Shown here in pieces: positions 60,517 through 64,000 of a stretch of DNA of 64,000 nucleotides. This DNA is from Vanessa cardui (lineage: Eukaryota > Arthropoda > Insecta > Lepidoptera > Nymphalidae): the NCBI RefSeq assembly GCF_905220365.1, contig NC_061130.1, positions 14,763,501 through 14,827,500 of the forward strand. The letters run 5' to 3'. The notes under the pieces are model-generated. The model was not told the origin of the DNA. It saw only the letters and a list, made by a program, of their open reading frames with translations, and made no database searches. How positions within the stretch are numbered: position 1 is the stretch's first letter; every line of letters starts with the position of its first letter. Made by a program: the position numbers and the translations under genes.

Positions 60517-60950
60517 TCAGTGCAGCAGGTCGCTGGTGGAGGCGGCTGTGGGTCAGTGCAGCAGGTCGCTGGTGGAGGCGGCTGTGGGTCAGTGCAGCAG
60601 GTCGCTGGTGGAGGCGGCTGTGGGTCAGTGCAGCAGGTCGCTGGTGGAGGCGGCTGTGGGTCAGTGCAGCAGGTCGCTGGTGGAGGCGGCTGTGGGTCAG
60701 TGCAGCAGGTCGCTGGTGGAGGCGGCTGTGGGTCAGTGCAGCAGGTCGCTGGTGGAGGCGGCTGTGGGTCAGTGCAGCAGGTCGCTGGTGGAGGCGGCTG
60801 TGGGTCAGTGCAGCAGGTCGCTGGTGGAGGCGGCTGTGGGTCAGTGCAGCAGGTCGCTGGTGGAGGCGGCTGTGGGTCAGTGCAGCAGGTCGCTGGTGGA
60901 GGCGGCTGTGGGTCAGTGCAGCAGGTCGCTGGTGGAGGCGGGCGGGGTCA
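60517..60950 (-). repeat. 36-bp minisatellite copied from the gene's last codons and stop
   Basis: Twelve units of exactly 36 bp start at 60517 and follow every 36 bp to 60913; the genuine stop region is the thirteenth, at 60948. On the minus strand each unit reads CTCCACCAGCGACCTGCTGC ACTGA followed by CCCACAGCCGC, so each repeats the codons S-T-S-D-L-L-H-stop that end the gene. All twelve upstream units appear identical; the spacer next to the genuine copy differs (GGGCGGGG). The plus-strand Gly-rich ORF across it is a by-product. Confidence 0.95.
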
Positions 60951-63480
60951 GTGCAGCAGGTCGCTGGTGGAGAGGCGCGTGAGGCTGTCGCTGAGGTCGG
61001 GCGCGCGGCCCAGCAGCGCCGACAGCCCCGACAGCTCGCCCGAGTTGAGCTGCGGCATGGCGTCGCCGCGGTCCAGCAGCAGCCCCGTCAGGGACGGCGT
61101 GTCGCTGGCCGGCGCCTCCAGCAGCTCCGCCTGCCGCCACACCAGGCATGAGGGGAAACCAGACGTTATGAATGGGGCGACTCTCATCGGTTTATATGGT
61201 ATATAATAGGAGTTACAAAACAAACGATTATTTAAAATGTCAATATCAGGTACTGACTTTAATATATATAGTACGTATATACGTATTAAACTTGTAGATA
61301 TATTAAATGTTTTAATAACATTAAGCTTCTTTCTAAACACGCTTTTATTATCTTCACTTGTTTATAAGAAAATCTTGGTATTTAAATTTGACCCACTTCC
61401 CGATCTTCGATTACTATAAAATTTTGCACACACTCAAACGTCATTAAAAATACAATATGGCGGCCTCCCCAAGATGGCGGACTGGGTGTTTGAAATCCAG
61501 TCCCATGATATGGATATCAAATGAATGGGTTTGCAGTCAGCAATACGAAAAAAACGGTTGTCGCAGAACCGACAACCGTTGGGAAAAACGCGTTCTAGAG
61601 TGGAGACCGCGTCTCCGCAAACGTAGTGTAGGACGTCCTCGGGCACGGTGGAGTGACGATATACGCAAGGCGGCAGGCAGGAGCTGGATGCGAGTAGCCG
61701 GAGAAAGACCACAGTGGCGTGCACTGGGAGAGGCCTATGTCCAGCAGTGGACGGGTACGGGCTGATGATGATGATGATGAATACGAAAAAATAGTCACGT
61801 GACTTAGATCGAATATGGCGGGCGTCCAAGATGGCGGACAGGCTATTTGAAATGCACTCCCGTGATATGGGTATCAAATGAAAGGTTTTGCTGTCAGGAA
61901 TACGAAAAAGTAATCACGTGACTTAAATCCAATATGGTAGACATCCAAAATGACGAATGGGCTATTTGAAATGCAGCCCCATGATATGGATATTAAATGA
62001 ATGGGTTTGCTGAATGGGATTCGAAAAATATTATCACAGGTTCTTTTTACTGGACAAAACGCTCCATTTGCAATTTTCAGTGCGTGCTGAAAGCGTATTT
62101 TTTAGTTTTTAAATCAATTTAATAAATATTCTAGTACTACTTATTACATAATTTTTTTTTTATATATGGTATATAAAGCTAGTATGTTTTCTCTATTCGG
62201 CAATCCAATGTAGACGACGTCTTTTTATACGATTTCTCGGATGCTGACAGTGAATGGTAAATGGGTTGCATGTTACTGTTGTATGATAAATATTTATGAG
62301 CATAAATAGCCAGTAAGAAAAATAGAAAACTGACCTGTTGCTGCTGCTGCTGCTGCTGCTGCATTAAATTAGGAGAGATATGCCCCATGCCGGGAGACAC
62401 GTGCCCCATGCTCGGCGACATCTGCCCCATGCTCGGGGACATCCCGCCGTGGGTCATCGGGGAGATCCTGCCCATGGACGGCATCACCTGCCCCATCGGG
62501 GACATTTGCATGTTGGGGGACATGGGTGGCATCGTTTGCATATTCGGCGAGAGGGTTTGCAAATTCGGTTGAATGTTCTGAAGATTGGTCATCTGTAAGT
62601 TCGGCGACATGTTCGGCGAATGCGACTGCATGCCGGGCGACAGCTGCACGTAGCTCGGGCTCCACTGCATGTCCTGCCCGTAGCTCACGTGGCTGGGCCC
62701 GGCGATGGACATCCCTTGCATACCCCACTGCGGACAAAGCAATATGAAACTTATGATGACGTTCTTGTGACCTACTTCGGTTAAGGAAAGCTATACAGCG
62801 TAGAAGATATAATAGAGCGACTATGTCTTCCGCACATAAAATTGCAATCACACTTTTCATGCTTTCAGTCAGGGCCATATTTAAGGAAGGGCAACCGGGG
62901 CAACTGCCCTGGGGCCACCACATTAGTGGGGGCCACAGTTTGCAGCAAGTTAACAAATACCCAGATATAGTCAAATTATAATAATGTTATTATTTAATAT
63001 TTTAAAAGTTACCGATACAAGTATAATAATAAATCATAGCTTACTGATTGAAATAAAAGTAATTCATGATAATATAATTATAAGGTTGTTCACGCTTCTG
63101 TTTTTCTAGGGCCCCCACTGCTTTGTGGCCCGGGGGCCTCCAGACCTTTAAATCCGACTCTACTTTCAGTCACAGTTCGCACAGCAGCTCAGGAATATAA
63201 ATAATGTCACCTGAGTTTTAAACTCCAGATAGCTGTAACTGATGAGCTAATAGTAACAAAAAATAACTTTATTTGCTCAAACCAGTAAAAAAATTCGGGA
63301 TTTAAACTAGGGATTTGTAGATCTGCCTTATAGACTACGTTTTATGTTTACCATTAGACGACTAATATTATGTATAAATTAAAAAAATTACCTGATAGGG
63401 GTTTTCTTGTATTTGTTCATTTTCGTAGGGCGGCGAGAACACTCTCAGCGGACTGTTCATTTGGTGTGGCGGAGTCTTAT
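60948..63480 (-). CDS. Met/Gln/Pro-rich transcription-regulator-like protein, last three exons
   Basis: Partial gene: the upstream exons are beyond the window. The exons seen are 63480-63392 (DKTPPHQMNSPLRVFSPPYE ...), 62727-62335 and 61130-60948, joined in phase by GT-AG introns. The middle exon is 131 codons of SPNM/SPSMG-type repeats ending in nine Gln, with the CAG run touching the donor. The last exon encodes 60 aa rich in Leu and acidic residues (SGELSGLSALLGRAPDLSDS then LTRLSTSDLLH), resembling an activation domain. Low complexity plus an acidic-leucine tail suggests a transcription factor. An insect Dorsal-type Rel protein is my best guess from the tail, but no DNA-binding domain is in view. 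The intron at 62334-61131 holds a tandem array and a LINE. The intron at 63391-62728 holds a MITE. Confidence 0.65.
61452..62035 (+). repeat. Tandem ~115-bp repeat with AAGATGGCGG and CACGTG motifs
   Basis: Three units share AATATGGCGG/AATATGGTAG, CCAAGATGGCGGAC (degraded to CCAAAATGACGAAT in the third), TATTTGAAATGCA, ATGATATGGATATCAAATGA ATGGGTTTGC and ATACGAAAAA. GTCACGTGAC or ATCACGTGAC lies at the two unit junctions at about 61793 and 61912. Unit 1 is split by a LINE at 61554-61779. Confidence 0.8.
61554..61779 (+). mobile_element. 5'-truncated LINE with 12-bp target duplication
   Basis: A second copy of the LINE 3' end at 33682 (TDNRWEKRVLEWRPR, GRPRARWSDDIRKAAGRSW, ALGEAYVQQWTGTG), with its stop inside the (TGATGA)n tail. 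It is flanked by AATACGAAAAAA at 61542-61553 and 61780-61791, a perfect 12-bp duplication, so insertion boundaries are clear. Confidence 0.9.
62870..63162. mobile_element. hAT-like MITE (293 bp) with 8-bp target duplication
   Basis: The left end is CAGGGCCATATTTAAGGAAG. The right end, inverted, is TAGAGTCGGATTTAAAGGTC, an imperfect TIR. Flanks are CTTTCAGT at 62862-62869 and CTTTCAGT at 63163-63170, a perfect 8-bp duplication. GGGGCC-rich subterminal blocks lie on both sides. It sits in an intron of the minus-strand gene. Confidence 0.78.
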
Positions 63481-63689
63481 CTGATAAAAAAGGAAATTTA
63501 ATTTATTAAATTACAATAGAGATTTTCAATGCTTCAAATAGAATATTTATTTTAAAATTTATATTTGCATTTAATAGTATCCCATTGATACCATGCTGTA
63601 GGTATTCACTGAATTTAAAAACGCTTAAATATCGTCCTAATTTGTATACTTCAATATATATGTCAACATTATGATCCTCTACCCAAAGG

Positions 63690-63770
63690 TTGCCTGGAAG
63701 AGATCGCTGCTTAGCGATAAGGCCGCCTGTTGCAGCTCATGCAACTTTTGTGTATCAAAAATGATATTAT
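63690..63770 (+). repeat. Non-LTR-like 3' tail fragment
   Basis: GGTTGCCTGGAAGAGATCGC TGCTTAGCGATAAGGCCGCC is shared in degraded form with 26633 and 7545. It lies just before the partial MITE at 63775. Confidence 0.6.
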
Positions 63771-63774
63771 CAGT

Positions 63775-64000
63775 CAATGATATTCTAATAAACAGATATG
63801 TTATATCCACACTAAACAAGAGAAAAAAGTGTGCCGCGCCGGGGACCGTTTATTTTAGTTTATTTTTGCATTTCGTTAAAAGTAAAAAGGATAGCTTGAT
63901 AAAAACAATAAGTAAAAGGGATAACTAGATGTTTTAATTACGCAAAACGTATTACTACGTAATTGTGATGTATTATAACGTATTACTACGTAAAACGACT
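63775..64000. mobile_element. hAT-like MITE, second copy, cut by window end
   Basis: CAATGATATTCTAATAAACA GATATGTTAT, TGTGCCGCGCCGGGGACCGT and AATTACGCAAAACGTATTAC match 23189-23457. The right terminus is beyond the window. Confidence 0.75.

Noticed and set aside
60517..60950. CRISPR-like array
   Set aside because: Units are contiguous and identical with no unique spacers, in a eukaryotic genome.
60355..61206. Gly-rich repeat ORF (SVQQVAGGGGCG units) on the plus strand
   Set aside because: Antisense of the stop-codon minisatellite and of the last exon of the minus-strand gene, which has in-phase splice sites.

Overview
The window looks like a piece of a lepidopteran (butterfly or moth) nuclear genome. 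It is AT-rich, its genes are split by short GT-AG introns, and intergenic DNA is full of short interspersed repeats: tRNA-derived SINEs, 5'-truncated non-LTR tails ending in TGATGA runs, hAT-like MITEs with 8-bp target duplications, and a piggyBac element flanked by TTAA. Species was not determined.

Positions 1 to about 41,800 are a gene-poor, repeat-rich stretch. The only coding sequences there that I can argue for are two small paralogous ORFs (30127-30375 and 31635-31862). Each has a basic N-terminus and one membrane helix carrying a shared N-I-x-x-W-T-G ... L-R-x-L-Y-L signature. The rest is dispersed repeats, a ~700-bp (AAAATC)n array, a 590-bp foldback at 21346-21936, and AT-rich DNA in which I see nothing.

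Positions 41,809 to 63,480 are gene-dense: DCAF7 (+, seven exons), an AFG2/SPATA5-type AAA+ ATPase (-), the gamma-secretase subunit aph-1 (+), an IFT43-like gene (-), and the last three exons of a Met/Gln/Pro-rich probable transcription regulator (-). SPATA5 and aph-1 are head to head, about 740 bp apart. aph-1 and IFT43 are convergent. These are unrelated housekeeping functions (CUL4-associated scaffold, ribosome maturation, intramembrane proteolysis, ciliary transport) and I see no pathway logic in the order.

The most unusual points are: (1) the DCAF7 exon 6 acceptor lies in the 3' tail of a tRNA-derived SINE; (2) the 3' end of that exon with its splice donor is repeated eight times in tandem, with a TGA at every donor and a TGACGTCA palindrome in every unit; (3) in the last gene of the window, the final codons and stop are repeated twelve more times in the 3'UTR; (4) aph-1 has Asn where the family has a functionally important TM5 His; (5) the unrecognised microprotein pair.
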